Assembly (NCBI GenBank): GCA_913057945.1
Contig: CAJXOF010000010.1
Coordinates: 62,001-126,000, forward strand
Reading direction: 5' to 3'
Length of the DNA: 64,000 nt
DNA from: an uncultured Hyphomonadaceae bacterium
GTDB lineage: Bacteria; Pseudomonadota; Alphaproteobacteria; Caulobacterales; Hyphomonadaceae
The notes beneath the pieces are model-generated. The model was not told where the DNA came from and made no database searches. It saw only the letters and a program-made list of their open reading frames with translations. Below are positions 8,981 to 17,948 of this stretch, one piece after another. A program made the position numbers and the translations under genes. Every line of letters begins with the position of its first letter. The stretch's first letter is position 1.

Positions 8981-10492
8981 ATGGCATACACCTCCCCTTC
9001 GCTCATTGTCATTCACCCTGATGATACCGTGGCCGTAGCGATCGAGGAGATTGCCGCGGGTGAATGCGTTACCGCTGGCGATCTCAATCTTACGACATGC
9101 TCGACCATCCCGAAGGGGCACAAAGTGGCACTGAGGGACCACCAAACGGACGACAGCGTAATAAAGTATGGCCACCCGATCGGTCGGATTACCGAGCCGG
9201 TGGAAACCGGCGGTCATGTGCACAGCCACAATATGGCGACCGCTCTCGGCTCAGGTGAAAACTACCAGTATAACCCGACAGTGAAAGAACCTCCCCGCGC
9301 CGTACCAGCCGAAACGTTTCAGGGGTACGCTCGCCCTTGGGGCGAGACGGGAACGCGGAATGAAATATGGGTACTGAACACCGTCGGCTGCGTGAACCGA
9401 GCAGCGATGAGCGTTGCAAAGGCGGGCAACGAGATCATCGCCGAACGAGGCCTAGACAATGTCGATGGCGTGCATGCGTTCTCCCACCCCTTCGGATGCT
9501 CGCAACTTGGCGAGGATCTGGACCAGACGAGGGATATCCTGCGCGCCTTGGCTATGCACCCGAATGCGGGCGGTGTGGTCATCATGGGGCTTGGTTGCGA
9601 GAACAACAGGCTGGACCAGCTACTTGAAGGTATTCCGCCGGCGCGCCGGGCACGAATTGTCTCCTTCAACGCACAGGAGGTTTCCGACGAGGAGGAGAGC
9701 GGACGCGAAGCCATTGAGACCCTTCTTGAGGTCATGAAGGACGATCGACGAACTCCTCGTCCCGCCTCGGCGCTGAGGCTGGGCATGAAATGCGGAGGAT
9801 CGGACGCCTTCAGCGGCGTCAGTGCCAACCCGGTCGTCGGTCGCATGACGGACTATCTCACTGATCGCGGCGGCATGGTCTTTCTGACCGAAGTCCCGGA
9901 AATGTTCGGCGCTGAGCAGCAATTGATGAATCGCGCTGTAAATCAGGATGTGTACGGCCGCATCGTCAGCATGATCGAAGAGTTCAAGAATTACTTTATC
10001 AGCCACGACCAGCCGATCTACGAGAACCCTTCTCCCGGCAACAAGGATGGCGGCCTGACTACGCTTGAGGAGAAGTCCCTTGGTGCTGTGCAGAAAGGCG
10101 GCAAGGCCGAGGTCACCGATGTGCTCGGCTATGCGGAAAAGGGAGCCCGCAGCGGCCTTAACCTCATCAATGCCCCGGGTAATGACGCGGTTTCGTCAAC
10201 GGCCTTGACCGCCGCCGGCGCGACAGTCCTATTGTTCACCACCGGGCGAGGCACCCCCCTTGGCTTTCCTGTCCCTACACTGAAGATCGCCTCCAACAGT
10301 GGACTTGCAGCGCGCAAGCCGGGATGGATTGATTTCAACGCTGGAGCACTGGTTGATGGAGAAAGAGAGATGGAAGCCCTTGCGGCGGATCTCTGGGCAA
10401 CGATCCTGCGCGTCGCCTCCGGCGAGTTGACGCGTAATGAAGAGAACGACTATCGGGAGATCGCAATATGGAAAAGGGGCGTCACGCTTTAG
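8981..10492 (+). CDS. uxaA: Altronate dehydratase
   Basis: Converts D-altronate to 2-keto-3-deoxygluconate, the last step of the galacturonate branch before KDG. The 503-residue protein has the full two-part architecture. An N-terminal SAF domain (about residues 10-95, GHKVALRDH, HSHN) is joined to a large UxaA catalytic domain with GTRNEIWVLNTVGCVN, HPFGCSQLG, GLGCENN, KCGGSDAFSG and TTGRGTPLGFP. It follows the GH10 gene closely. Tagaturonate reductase (UxaB), KDG kinase and aldolase are not in the window. Confidence 0.95.
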   Translation: MAYTSPSLIVIHPDDTVAVAIEEIAAGECVTAGDLNLTTCSTIPKGHKVALRDHQTDDSVIKYGHPIGRITEPVETGGHVHSHNMATALGSGENYQYNPTVKEPPRAVPAETFQGYARPWGETGTRNEIWVLNTVGCVNRAAMSVAKAGNEIIAERGLDNVDGVHAFSHPFGCSQLGEDLDQTRDILRALAMHPNAGGVVIMGLGCENNRLDQLLEGIPPARRARIVSFNAQEVSDEEESGREAIETLLEVMKDDRRTPRPASALRLGMKCGGSDAFSGVSANPVVGRMTDYLTDRGGMVFLTEVPEMFGAEQQLMNRAVNQDVYGRIVSMIEEFKNYFISHDQPIYENPSPGNKDGGLTTLEEKSLGAVQKGGKAEVTDVLGYAEKGARSGLNLINAPGNDAVSSTALTAAGATVLLFTTGRGTPLGFPVPTLKIASNSGLAARKPGWIDFNAGALVDGEREMEALAADLWATILRVASGELTRNEENDYREIAIWKRGVTL

Positions 10493-10503
10493 GCCGACGC
10501 CCC
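10476..10503. terminator. Possible bidirectional terminator between uxaA and GH43-like gene
   Basis: GGGGCGTC and GACGCCCC form an 8-bp stem with a 12-nt loop that spans the uxaA stop codon. The downstream tracts are not T-rich on the plus strand, so termination strength is doubtful. Confidence 0.4.
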
Positions 10504-10528
10504 CACTATCTTTCCAGAGTGACGCGCC

Positions 10529-11494
10529 CTAGTCGACCGCCTTCAGCTTCTCCAACTCGGCGCGGCTGATCTTCAACACGGTGCCGTGACGCGTGCCTTC
10601 CGGGAAGGTCAGTTGGTCACTGATATTCTCCCAATGGATCAGGTCATCGGACCGTGCACCCATCATACGATGCTCCATATACGCATCGTAATAGACGTAG
10701 AACTCATCGCCTATTTTTGTGGCGGTAGGTCCCTCCACCCACACGCCCTCCGGCGAGAAAGGCGGGGATGCCGGCCCCCACGGGCCTTCCGGATTGGCGG
10801 CAATGGAGATGCGGATGTTCTTTTCTGGCTCGGGACGTTTTGTCTCGTCCTTGAGGAACATGATGTACCGCTCCCCGTCTTTCAGGATTGACCCATCGAT
10901 CGAAACGAAGCCGCCATCATAAAAAAGCGCCGTGTCCGTATAGGTTTTGAAATCCTTGGTCTTAACGTAATAAACGCGGTGATTGATGCCCTTGTTTATG
11001 GTCGAACGGATATCGCCGCGGTCAGCCGTTTCGGGAAATTTTCCGGGGACAGCGGAAGACCAGAAGATAATATACTCTCCGGTGTCTTCATTATAAAATA
11101 TTTCCGGTGCCCAGCTGTTCATGACTTCTGGCTCATGCGCCATGACCGGCAGCATTTTCTGCTCGGTCCAGTGAATGAGGTCATCGGAGTGCGCAATACC
11201 GATATTGTTCTCCCACCAGCCGGTTGTCCAAACCATATGATAACGACCGTCCGGCCCCTGGATGATGCAGGGATCGCGCATCAGCTTGTTACCCACCTTC
11301 GGCGTGAGGAAGGATTTGTTGTCCCTAAGACCCTTCCAAGTCAGCCCGTCCTCACTATAGGCAAAATGCAAGCCGGTTTCCCCATCATTTCTGAAGGAGG
11401 AGAACAGCAGCACCTGGTCTTCCGGCAATGTCTGGGCACAAGCGCTTCCTGAGATGGTGGCCACCACTGCCATGGACAATAACAGTTTCCTCAA
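10529..11494 (-). CDS. GH43-like glycoside hydrolase, secreted
   Basis: Predicted five-bladed beta-propeller glycosidase, 321 residues, with a Sec signal peptide (about 1-20, ending SACA). Blade motifs typical of the GH43/GH117 fold are visible: RDPCIIQGPDGRYHMVWTTG (general-base Asp region), SWAPEIFYNEDTGEYIIFWSS, DGSILKDGERYIMF and VEGPTATKIGDEFYVYYD (candidate acid Glu). The start is TTG, supported by AGGAGAG seven bases upstream. It lies 30 bp behind the large barrel glycosidase and is probably its operon partner. Exact specificity (arabinose, xylose, galactose or anhydrosugar) cannot be assigned. Confidence 0.8.
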   Translation of the reverse strand: MRKLLLSMAVVATISGSACAQTLPEDQVLLFSSFRNDGETGLHFAYSEDGLTWKGLRDNKSFLTPKVGNKLMRDPCIIQGPDGRYHMVWTTGWWENNIGIAHSDDLIHWTEQKMLPVMAHEPEVMNSWAPEIFYNEDTGEYIIFWSSAVPGKFPETADRGDIRSTINKGINHRVYYVKTKDFKTYTDTALFYDGGFVSIDGSILKDGERYIMFLKDETKRPEPEKNIRISIAANPEGPWGPASPPFSPEGVWVEGPTATKIGDEFYVYYDAYMEHRMMGARSDDLIHWENISDQLTFPEGTRHGTVLKISRAELEKLKAVD

Positions 11495-11524
11495 TGTCTC
11501 TCTCCTCTTTGATATCTCCTGCCT

Positions 11525-13864
11525 TTAGGGCAGCGGTTTTATGTCTTCATATCGCACGACCCACGACCCATCCTCGGGGAAGCCAGGCGTCTCGGTCTCG
11601 GCCCCGTCCCAGCCTGCAGCCATCAGCGCAACTGCGGCCAGCAGGGCGCCATTCGACGGGAAATACGTGTCGGCATTCTTGCTGTAACCATCAGCCCCGA
11701 GATGGTATCGCGGCGTCATGCCGGTAAGGCCGTATTGATTGTTGGCCGCATCCATCATCAGGTAGTGAAGGGCCTTTTCGGGCTCGCCGAGCCGTGTCGC
11801 GGTCATTGCCATCATCGGGAAATCCCACCCCCAAGTCTGACGGAAATCCCAATACTCATCCGTGGCCATCATGGTGCGACGCATCACCTCCGGATCAATC
11901 CGGTTGTCGGGGATCAGCCCTGTCGCCATCAGGAATGAAGGGTGATCGCGATTGAAGCATGTAGAATCGGGCGCTGCACCGGCTGCATCCAGCCCGCCTG
12001 TTGTTCCCAGCCCGCCCGCACATTCGGCGCGGGCGATACTCTGCCAGAAATCCGGAGCGTTTCCGACCGGAAGATAGAGCCCCTCATGGGACGGCAACGG
12101 CGAGAGGCCATCAAGCACCTCATCCCATTGAACCTTGCGTCCGAGACCGAGGCGTTCGCGCCAGACCTGCGCCGTTTCCAGCCCCCAGGCATAATAAGCA
12201 ACTTCGAAAGCCGGGTTCACCGTGGTGCCAGCATCCCAGACTTCTTGCACCGGAACAATCGGCGGACCAATGACATAGGTACCGGCCTCTTCATCCTGCA
12301 CAGGGAAGGTCGCCAGGAGATCCCCGGTCTCGAATACAACATCCTTGTAGCGCTCCAATGTCTCTTGGCTCGGATCATTGCGCCAGGCTAGCTCGGCCAG
12401 ATAAATGGGATGGGGCTGTTGCCACATGATGAACGGGTTGATCGTGCTGGGACTTTCGACTGCATCGTCGCCCGTCATCTTTGGCCACCAAGCCCCTTCC
12501 CTCTCATAGTGTGCAGCCCGCTGCTTGGCCTTATCGAGTGTACGATTGTACCAATCAAGACTGTTGTGAACCTGATCGCCCCGGTTCCAGAGCAGGAAAT
12601 GGGCGACATGCCAGCTGTGCATTTCATGGTGGAACTTGCCATTCCAGCTATTGGAGTAAAGGCCTTCCTCCTGCGGAATAAAATCGCCGCCGGTATTGAC
12701 GGCCGTGAGATACTGCGAGAGCACCACACGCCGCTCCAACTCGGCCGCCAGCGGATTGCTGCTTCCAGAAAAATCTATCACGCCGCCATTTCGCCAATAA
12801 TCCTGCCAGCCATTTATGACGTCCGCCACGGCCGTATCGTAGTCGAGCGCCGACGCGAGACGGCTTTCATCTGGTCCATATTCCAGCATGAACCGCAATG
12901 TATCGGTATGGTCGCCCGCCTTGATGCTGAAATGGTGCGGCCGCGTCTCACGAACGCTCACTGCCTCCCCAAGCCTAGCCCGAGCGGTATAATTCGTATC
13001 ATCCAGCTTACGGCGGAAAACGGCGGTACGCTCATCGACCATTTGAAACTCGGTGCTGTGCTTTTCCGGAGCACCTGAGTCGGTGGGGTCAGGGTTCAGC
13101 GCATCGCTGACATAAGGAAACGCAAGTTCCAGACCCAGCCTCCCCGAAGCCACCAGCGGCGACCTCACCTCGACGATAACTACGTCCCGAGTGGGATGAA
13201 TGCTAGTTGTAACGTCCACCCGCTCGCCCTCTAGAACGAACTGGCTGTGCGCCTTTCCAGTCCACAGATCGAGCGTCTGGTGCGTCTCCTTGACAGAAGC
13301 GAAATCGAGAGGGGCCGCTTCCCCCTCTTCTGTTGTCTCAAAAGAGAGACGTCCCAGGGAAAAGCGATGCGGGTTGCGCCGCAGATAAGAAATGGCAGCA
13401 TTTTCCTCTACTTGGGCCCAGTCGGTTATATAGGGGTACAGATACGTCTTTTCGTGCGCCTTTATCGGGCGGTACGTATCTTCAATGGTCAGGTTTTCAG
13501 GATTGGGAAAGCTGTGCCACGCCCACTGAGCTTGTGTCAGAAGTGGCGAAAACTCAGAATACTGTTCGCGGAATGTCTGAAGCCCGGTGATGTCGAGCGC
13601 CATCGCCAGATTCCCATTGCCCACCATGACTGGCGCGTCCGGGTCAATAAGGTCGAGCTTCACATTGTGGCGGGTAACCAACGCCTTTCTATCAATGGCT
13701 CCAGTCGTTATCTGGGGATTATGCCTGGGCGCTTCTTCAGTCAGTTGTGGGACGATGGTGTTTGTCTCGGCACAGGCCGACAACATTGTTACCAGAAGGA
13801 AAAGTGCCGCTCCAACTCTGAGACCGATCTCCCACTTTCGTATCGCAATAGTGTCCCTTACCAA
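11525..13864 (-). CDS. Large (alpha/alpha)6-barrel glycosidase-like lipoprotein
   Basis: 779 residues with an N-terminal membrane-anchor or lipoprotein signal (LFLLVTMLSACAE, lipobox Cys about 31). A beta-sandwich-like N-terminal half (MVGNGNLAMALDITGLQTF) is followed by a helical half with WNGKFHHEMHSWHVAHFLLW, INPFIMWQQPHPIYLAE and TYFPSNGALLAAVALM. Such motifs recall six-hairpin glycosidases of the GH65/GH95 type, but I cannot place it in a numbered family. Start is TTG with GGGAGAGA eight bases upstream. Two palindromic sites lie within 125 bp upstream. Since the locus imports and burns L-rhamnose but no classical rhamnosidase is visible, this protein is a candidate for releasing rhamnose or an attached uronate. 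Confidence 0.6.
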   Translation of the reverse strand: MVRDTIAIRKWEIGLRVGAALFLLVTMLSACAETNTIVPQLTEEAPRHNPQITTGAIDRKALVTRHNVKLDLIDPDAPVMVGNGNLAMALDITGLQTFREQYSEFSPLLTQAQWAWHSFPNPENLTIEDTYRPIKAHEKTYLYPYITDWAQVEENAAISYLRRNPHRFSLGRLSFETTEEGEAAPLDFASVKETHQTLDLWTGKAHSQFVLEGERVDVTTSIHPTRDVVIVEVRSPLVASGRLGLELAFPYVSDALNPDPTDSGAPEKHSTEFQMVDERTAVFRRKLDDTNYTARARLGEAVSVRETRPHHFSIKAGDHTDTLRFMLEYGPDESRLASALDYDTAVADVINGWQDYWRNGGVIDFSGSSNPLAAELERRVVLSQYLTAVNTGGDFIPQEEGLYSNSWNGKFHHEMHSWHVAHFLLWNRGDQVHNSLDWYNRTLDKAKQRAAHYEREGAWWPKMTGDDAVESPSTINPFIMWQQPHPIYLAELAWRNDPSQETLERYKDVVFETGDLLATFPVQDEEAGTYVIGPPIVPVQEVWDAGTTVNPAFEVAYYAWGLETAQVWRERLGLGRKVQWDEVLDGLSPLPSHEGLYLPVGNAPDFWQSIARAECAGGLGTTGGLDAAGAAPDSTCFNRDHPSFLMATGLIPDNRIDPEVMRRTMMATDEYWDFRQTWGWDFPMMAMTATRLGEPEKALHYLMMDAANNQYGLTGMTPRYHLGADGYSKNADTYFPSNGALLAAVALMAAGWDGAETETPGFPEDGSWVVRYEDIKPLP

Positions 13865-13947
13865 GTCGTCTCTCCCAAAGCCTTATTATGCTGGCACGAT
13901 TAATCGTTTCAGCCACTTTATCGCTGATGAAACAGATAGCAACGTAA

Positions 13948-13964
13948 ATCCCACATTACGGCAC
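13948..13964. promoter_or_regulatory. Candidate IclR operator, site A
   Basis: ATCCCACATTACGGCAC lies 84-100 bp before the large glycosidase start. It matches the motif also seen at 14932-14948 and 25539-25555, differing from the latter at two positions. The binder is inferred to be the neighbouring IclR protein. Confidence 0.5.
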
Positions 13965-13970
13965 ATCGTA

Positions 13971-13986
13971 TCACTTTATAAAGTGA
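13971..13986. promoter_or_regulatory. Perfect 16-bp palindrome TCACTTTATAAAGTGA
   Basis: The palindrome is exact over all 16 bases and sits 6 bp from IclR-like site A, between the iclR-type gene and the glycosidase operon it precedes. It may be an operator of another regulator or contain a promoter -10 element (TTTATA). Confidence 0.45.
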
Positions 13987-14076
13987 GCCGGGATGATTTT
14001 GATAATGCATGGGGGCTGATGCCCAGCCAGAAAAGACATCAAAGCCAGGCGAGACGTCGTCTCAGTGCGGCGGGAG

Positions 14077-14877
14077 CTAGACTCCCGGATCCTGCCACCC
14101 AAGCTCGCGACTGATTGCCCGAGTCGCTTCCTGGACGATTGGCACCAATGCCCGCATCCGGTCGTCACTCATATATTGGGCGGCGCTGGAAACACTGATC
14201 GCAGCAACGATCCTGTTTTCCACGTCCCGGATTGGTGCAGCAACGCATCTGACGCGATCCTCGTTTTCCTCAAGATCAAGCGCGTAGTCGTCCTTTTGAT
14301 ATACCTTCATCCGATCCATCCAGGCTGACAGCGATTCTCTCGGCTTCGAGACAGCCATTCCATAGAGTTTTTTCCAGTACTCTTCGCTTTCTTCAAGAAT
14401 AAGCGCTTTCCCGAGCCCTGTGGTCGCAATGGGCTGCCGCTCACCGACATGGGAGCTGATCAGTATACGTCGTTTACCAGGCACCTTTTCCAGATAAAGG
14501 ACCTCATCACCCTCAATAACGCCGAGATGAACAATGTCATCGGTTTGCTTTGCAAGATCTTCCAGGATTGGGCGAGCCACTCGCGCGAGTTGAATCTGTA
14601 TCCTGGCACAATGACCAAGGGCCAGAATAAGCGGCCCGAGGCTATAGCCGCTGCGTGGAGTGAACGACAAATACTGCCGCTCCACCAGCGCCGCTGCCAA
14701 ACGGTGGGCCGTGCTGCGCGTAAGGCCAAGATTTTCAGAAAGTTCAAGCAAGGACACGGGCCCGTCGCGCACCATCTCCAGAACATCAAGGCCGCGCATC
14801 AATGTCTGCGCGCCGCCTGGTGATTTTTCTTTGGCCCCTTGGGGCGCATTCTTTGTTTTTTTCTTCCGCTCAGTCAT
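14077..14877 (-). CDS. IclR-family transcriptional regulator
   Basis: 266-residue regulator. The winged helix-turn-helix spans about residues 24-80 (LMRGLDVLEMV, LLELSENLGLTRSTAHRLAA, YSLGPLILALG). The effector-binding domain follows (VHLGVIEGDEVLYLEKVPG, ATGLGKALILEE, DLEENEDRVRCVAAPI, AAISVSSAAQYMS), complete to the C-terminus. It sits inside the pectin/rhamnose genes, and a repeated motif near three promoters, including its own, marks it as the likely local controller. Ligand unknown; an L-rhamnose or galacturonate catabolite is the simplest guess. Confidence 0.92.
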   Translation of the reverse strand: MTERKKKTKNAPQGAKEKSPGGAQTLMRGLDVLEMVRDGPVSLLELSENLGLTRSTAHRLAAALVERQYLSFTPRSGYSLGPLILALGHCARIQIQLARVARPILEDLAKQTDDIVHLGVIEGDEVLYLEKVPGKRRILISSHVGERQPIATTGLGKALILEESEEYWKKLYGMAVSKPRESLSAWMDRMKVYQKDDYALDLEENEDRVRCVAAPIRDVENRIVAAISVSSAAQYMSDDRMRALVPIVQEATRAISRELGWQDPGV

Positions 14878-14931
14878 TCAACAGCGCCCGTTTGTTGCAC
14901 CGGGACTATGTCTGTTACTGTCACCCAGCTA

Positions 14932-14948
14932 ATCCCGCATTGTGGGAT
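14932..14948. promoter_or_regulatory. Candidate IclR operator, site B
   Basis: ATCCCGCATTGTGGGAT pairs at seven of eight symmetric positions and lies 55-71 bp before the IclR gene, so autoregulation is plausible. Confidence 0.55.
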
Positions 14949-14989
14949 ATAGCCCCCTTTGGCGCCCACCGGAAGACTCGAAGCGCCCC

Positions 14990-15751
14990 CTACTGCAAGT
15001 TTACATACATACCGCCGTCGACGAGCAGGGCCGCCCCAGTGACATAGCGAGCCATATCGGAGGCCAAGAACATCGCCGGCCCGACCAGATCCTCTGGCTC
15101 GCCCAACCGGCCAAGCGGCGTGCGGGATTCCATGTATTCTCTCTTGCGCGGATCGGACAAGTCTTCACGATTGATGTCCGTCTCGATGGTCCCCGGCAAC
15201 AAGGCGTTGCACCGGATGCCATGTTTGCCAAGAGCGATGGCTGCCGATTGCATCAGCGAGAGCACGCCGGCCTTTGTCGGTGTGTAGTGAGTCTGAAACT
15301 CCCCCCCGACCAGAGCCGATATTGAGCTCATGGCGATAATAGAGCCCCCCCTTTTTTGAGAGACCATCTGCCGGGCGGCCGCCTGCACCATGTAATAGGC
15401 GCCCAGTAAGTTGACCTGCACCGTTCGATCGACTGTTTCGTGGGGCATGTCGAGAAAGGCATGAAAAGGACAGATGCCGGCATTGCTGACAAATACATCA
15501 ACCCCACCCAATGCATCCGTCGCCTCAGCAATGAAGCGAACAGCCGTATCGGGAAAGGCCACATCGCCCTTAACCGCTAAGGCTTTTCTCCCGGTTTGTT
15601 TTATCTGGTCCAAGGTTTCTTGCGCCTTGCTGTCATCGCCCACAAAATTGATCGCGACATCAGCTCCCTGACGAGCTGCCCCAATGGCAATCGCCTGGCC
15701 GATACCTGCCGACCCGCCGGTCACAAGGACGGTTTTTCCTTCCAGTAGCAT
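14990..15751 (-). CDS. Short-chain dehydrogenase, probable L-rhamnose 1-dehydrogenase
   Basis: 253-residue SDR with the Rossmann motif TGGSAGIG near the N-terminus, SNAG, the catalytic Ser (IAMSSISA) and YTPTKAG as the YxxxK site, ending in the usual VDGGMYVN. The start at 15751 is chosen because GGAGGGA lies seven bases before that ATG; an in-frame ATG at 15766 is part of that ribosome-binding site. It is divergent from rhmD. The rest of the non-phosphorylating L-rhamnose pathway is next door and lacks a first-step enzyme, which makes oxidation of L-rhamnose to its lactone the likely job. L-fucose or arabinose dehydrogenase activity is possible. Confidence 0.75.
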   Translation of the reverse strand: MLLEGKTVLVTGGSAGIGQAIAIGAARQGADVAINFVGDDSKAQETLDQIKQTGRKALAVKGDVAFPDTAVRFIAEATDALGGVDVFVSNAGICPFHAFLDMPHETVDRTVQVNLLGAYYMVQAAARQMVSQKRGGSIIAMSSISALVGGEFQTHYTPTKAGVLSLMQSAAIALGKHGIRCNALLPGTIETDINREDLSDPRKREYMESRTPLGRLGEPEDLVGPAMFLASDMARYVTGAALLVDGGMYVNLQ

Positions 15752-15805
15752 ATGCGTTCCCTCCATGCATGCCTCTCCGAAGCCAAGGATGTTGACCCTC
15801 TAAAT

Positions 15806-15848
15806 CTTATAATCTAAGAACTCATCTCATATTATAAGCACTCATCTC
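15806..15848. promoter_or_regulatory. Divergent control region between SDR and rhmD
   Basis: CTTATAAT (15806-15813) and ATTATAAG (15831-15838) form an exact inverted repeat with a 17-bp spacer. CTCATCTC is repeated directly at 15821-15828 and 15841-15848, exactly 20 bp apart. The region lies between two divergent rhamnose genes and lacks the IclR-like motif, so a different operator or overlapping -10 elements are likely. Confidence 0.5.
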
Positions 15849-15874
15849 GGGCAACGGTGGAGCGGAATAGTATC

Positions 15875-17059
15875 ATGGCGCCTGCAAAGATAGTCGATAT
15901 CCGGGCGTTCGTCCTGAGGGGCGGCGGTGCCGATTATCACGACCAATCGGACGGGCACTGGATCGATGACAATATCGCCACCCCAATGTCCAAATACCCG
16001 GATTACAGGAAAAGCCGCCGCAGTTTTGGGATCAACGTCCTCGGCACGCTGGTCGTGGAAGTTGAGTCCGACGACGGAACTATCGGCTTTGCCGTCACCA
16101 CCGGTGGCGAGCCCGCAGCATACATTGTAGAGAAGCATCTGTCCCGCTTCGTGATCGGCCAAAACCCGGCCAATATCGAATTGATCTGGGACCAGATGTA
16201 TTTTTCCACTCAGTATTATGGTCGCAAAGGACTGGTCATAAACGCCATCTCTGGTGTCGATCTGGCCCTGTGGGACCTCCTCGGCAGGCTGCGGCAGGAG
16301 CCGGTCCACGCGATGATTGGCGGCGCCGTGCGCGATGAAATCCAGTTCTATGCCACGGGATCCCGGCCGGACTTGGCCAAGCAGATGGGATTCATCGGGG
16401 GCAAGATGCCGCTTCGCCACGCCCCGCTCGAAGGTGACGAAGGCATGAGACAGGCGGTCGACAACATCGGGGAAATGCGCGGGCGCGTAGGCGCGGATTT
16501 CTGGCTCATGCTCGACTGCTGGATGGCGCTCGATCTCGACTATGCAACGCGCCTTGCGCACTCCGCGGCGGAGTATGGCCTCAAATGGATCGAAGAAGCG
16601 CTCAGCCCCGACGATTACTGGGGCTATCAGGACCTTAAAAAGGCCGTCCCCGCAGGTATGCTCGTCACTACCGGCGAGCATGAGGCGACCCGCTGGGGCT
16701 TTCGCATGCTGCTCGAAATGGATTGTTGCGACATCATTCAGCCGGATGTGGGCTGGTGTGGCGGCTTGACCGAGTTGCTGAAAATATCAGCCTTGGCGGA
16801 CTCGCATGGCAAGCTGGTCATCCCGCACGGCTCTTCTGTTTACAGTTATCATTTTGTCATTTCGCGACACAATAGTCCGTTTGCAGAGTTCCTGATGATG
16901 GCTCCCGGAGCCGACAAGGTCGTGCCCATGTTCTCGCCCCAGTTGCAGGGCGAACCCGTGCCGGAGAAAGGCAGGCTTTCGGTTTCAGCGCTCGAGAAAC
17001 CGGGCTTCGGCGTCGAGCTTGATCGCAGCCTAAATCTGTTCCGTCCCTATAATCCCTAA
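15875..17059 (+). CDS. rhmD: L-rhamnonate dehydratase (enolase superfamily)
   Basis: Dehydrates L-rhamnonate to 2-keto-3-deoxy-L-rhamnonate. The 394-residue protein matches E. coli RhmD over its full length from memory: [62 protein letters not shown]. The enolase-superfamily metal ligands are in LMLDCW, WIEEAL and TTGEHE, and the catalytic histidine in [10 protein letters not shown]. The ATG at 15875 is preferred to an in-frame GTG at 15857 that has no ribosome-binding site. It begins a run with the diketo-acid hydrolase, 4-dehydrogenase, lactonase and RhaT genes. Confidence 0.95.
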   Translation: MAPAKIVDIRAFVLRGGGADYHDQSDGHWIDDNIATPMSKYPDYRKSRRSFGINVLGTLVVEVESDDGTIGFAVTTGGEPAAYIVEKHLSRFVIGQNPANIELIWDQMYFSTQYYGRKGLVINAISGVDLALWDLLGRLRQEPVHAMIGGAVRDEIQFYATGSRPDLAKQMGFIGGKMPLRHAPLEGDEGMRQAVDNIGEMRGRVGADFWLMLDCWMALDLDYATRLAHSAAEYGLKWIEEALSPDDYWGYQDLKKAVPAGMLVTTGEHEATRWGFRMLLEMDCCDIIQPDVGWCGGLTELLKISALADSHGKLVIPHGSSVYSYHFVISRHNSPFAEFLMMAPGADKVVPMFSPQLQGEPVPEKGRLSVSALEKPGFGVELDRSLNLFRPYNP

Positions 17060-17072
17060 AGAAAGATCCGCC

Positions 17073-17948
17073 ATGAAGCTTTGCAGATATGGTCCTCCGG
17101 GTAAGGAAAAGCCCGGCCTCGTTGATGAGAACGGCCGCATTCGCGACCTCTCCGGCCATGTTGACGACATCACCCCCAACGCCCTCTCCCCGCGCATGCT
17201 GGCCAACTTGTCGAAAGTGGGGGCGGAATCATTGCCCCTCGTCGATAAGGATGTGCGCTATGGCGTACCGGTCAACGGCATTCCAAAGATCGTCGCTGTC
17301 GGCTTGAATTATGCCGACCATGCGCGCGAATCCGGCCTTCCCATTCCGACGGAGCCGATCACCTTCATGAAGGCCGTATCGAGCCTTACCGGCCCGAACG
17401 ACAATATCATACTGCCGCCCAACTCCACGCATACGGATTGGGAGGTGGAACTGGGCGTGATCATTGGCCATCGCGCTTCTCATATTTCTGAAGAAGAAGT
17501 TCCCTCCCACATTGCCGGCTACGTACTCGCCAACGACGTTTCCGAACGTTTCGACCAGAAGGAGCGCGGCTCGCAATGGAGCAAGGGCAAGGGACACGAC
17601 ACCTTCTGTCCGGTCGGCCCCTGGCTTGTGACCACGGACGAGATACCTGACCCGCAAGACCTGAACATGTTTCTCGACATCAATGGCGAACGCAAACAGA
17701 CGGGCAATACGAAGACCATGATCTTCACTGTCGCGCAGGCGATTTCCTATATCAGCCGTTACGTGACGCTGAAGCCGGGCGATCTCGTCATTACCGGAAC
17801 GCCGCCAGGCGTCGGGGAAGGTCAGAAACCGAAGCCGCAATTCCTACGCGAAGGCGATGTCATGGAGCTTGGCATAGATCGTCTAGGTGCACAGCGGCAG
17901 AACGTCGTCGCGTGGGCCCGCGACAATAGGCAGGGAGATTCCGCGTGA
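17073..17948 (+). CDS. FAH-family hydrolase, probable 2,4-diketo-3-deoxy-L-rhamnonate hydrolase
   Basis: 291-residue fumarylacetoacetate-hydrolase-fold enzyme. The fold's metal and substrate regions are present: IVAVGLNYADHARESG, DWEVELGVIIG (acidic metal ligands), GYVLANDVSERF, KGHDTFCPVGPWL and GDLVITGTPPGVGEGQKP. In the LRA5/LRA6 route known from Sphingomonas, this enzyme cleaves the 2,4-diketo acid to pyruvate and L-lactate. The gene is 13 bp after rhmD and overlaps the next SDR gene (GTGA), as expected for consecutive enzymes. Acylpyruvase activity on another substrate cannot be excluded. Confidence 0.87.
   Translation: MKLCRYGPPGKEKPGLVDENGRIRDLSGHVDDITPNALSPRMLANLSKVGAESLPLVDKDVRYGVPVNGIPKIVAVGLNYADHARESGLPIPTEPITFMKAVSSLTGPNDNIILPPNSTHTDWEVELGVIIGHRASHISEEEVPSHIAGYVLANDVSERFDQKERGSQWSKGKGHDTFCPVGPWLVTTDEIPDPQDLNMFLDINGERKQTGNTKTMIFTVAQAISYISRYVTLKPGDLVITGTPPGVGEGQKPKPQFLREGDVMELGIDRLGAQRQNVVAWARDNRQGDSA

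Noticed and set aside
16097..16108. ACCACCGGTGGC-like match to the LacI motif inside rhmD
   Set aside because: It lies within conserved coding sequence (codons for TTGGE) and far from a promoter, so it is probably chance.
15842..16681. 279-codon open frame on the strand opposite rhmD
   Set aside because: rhmD matches its family along its full length, and the opposite frame has no family likeness.
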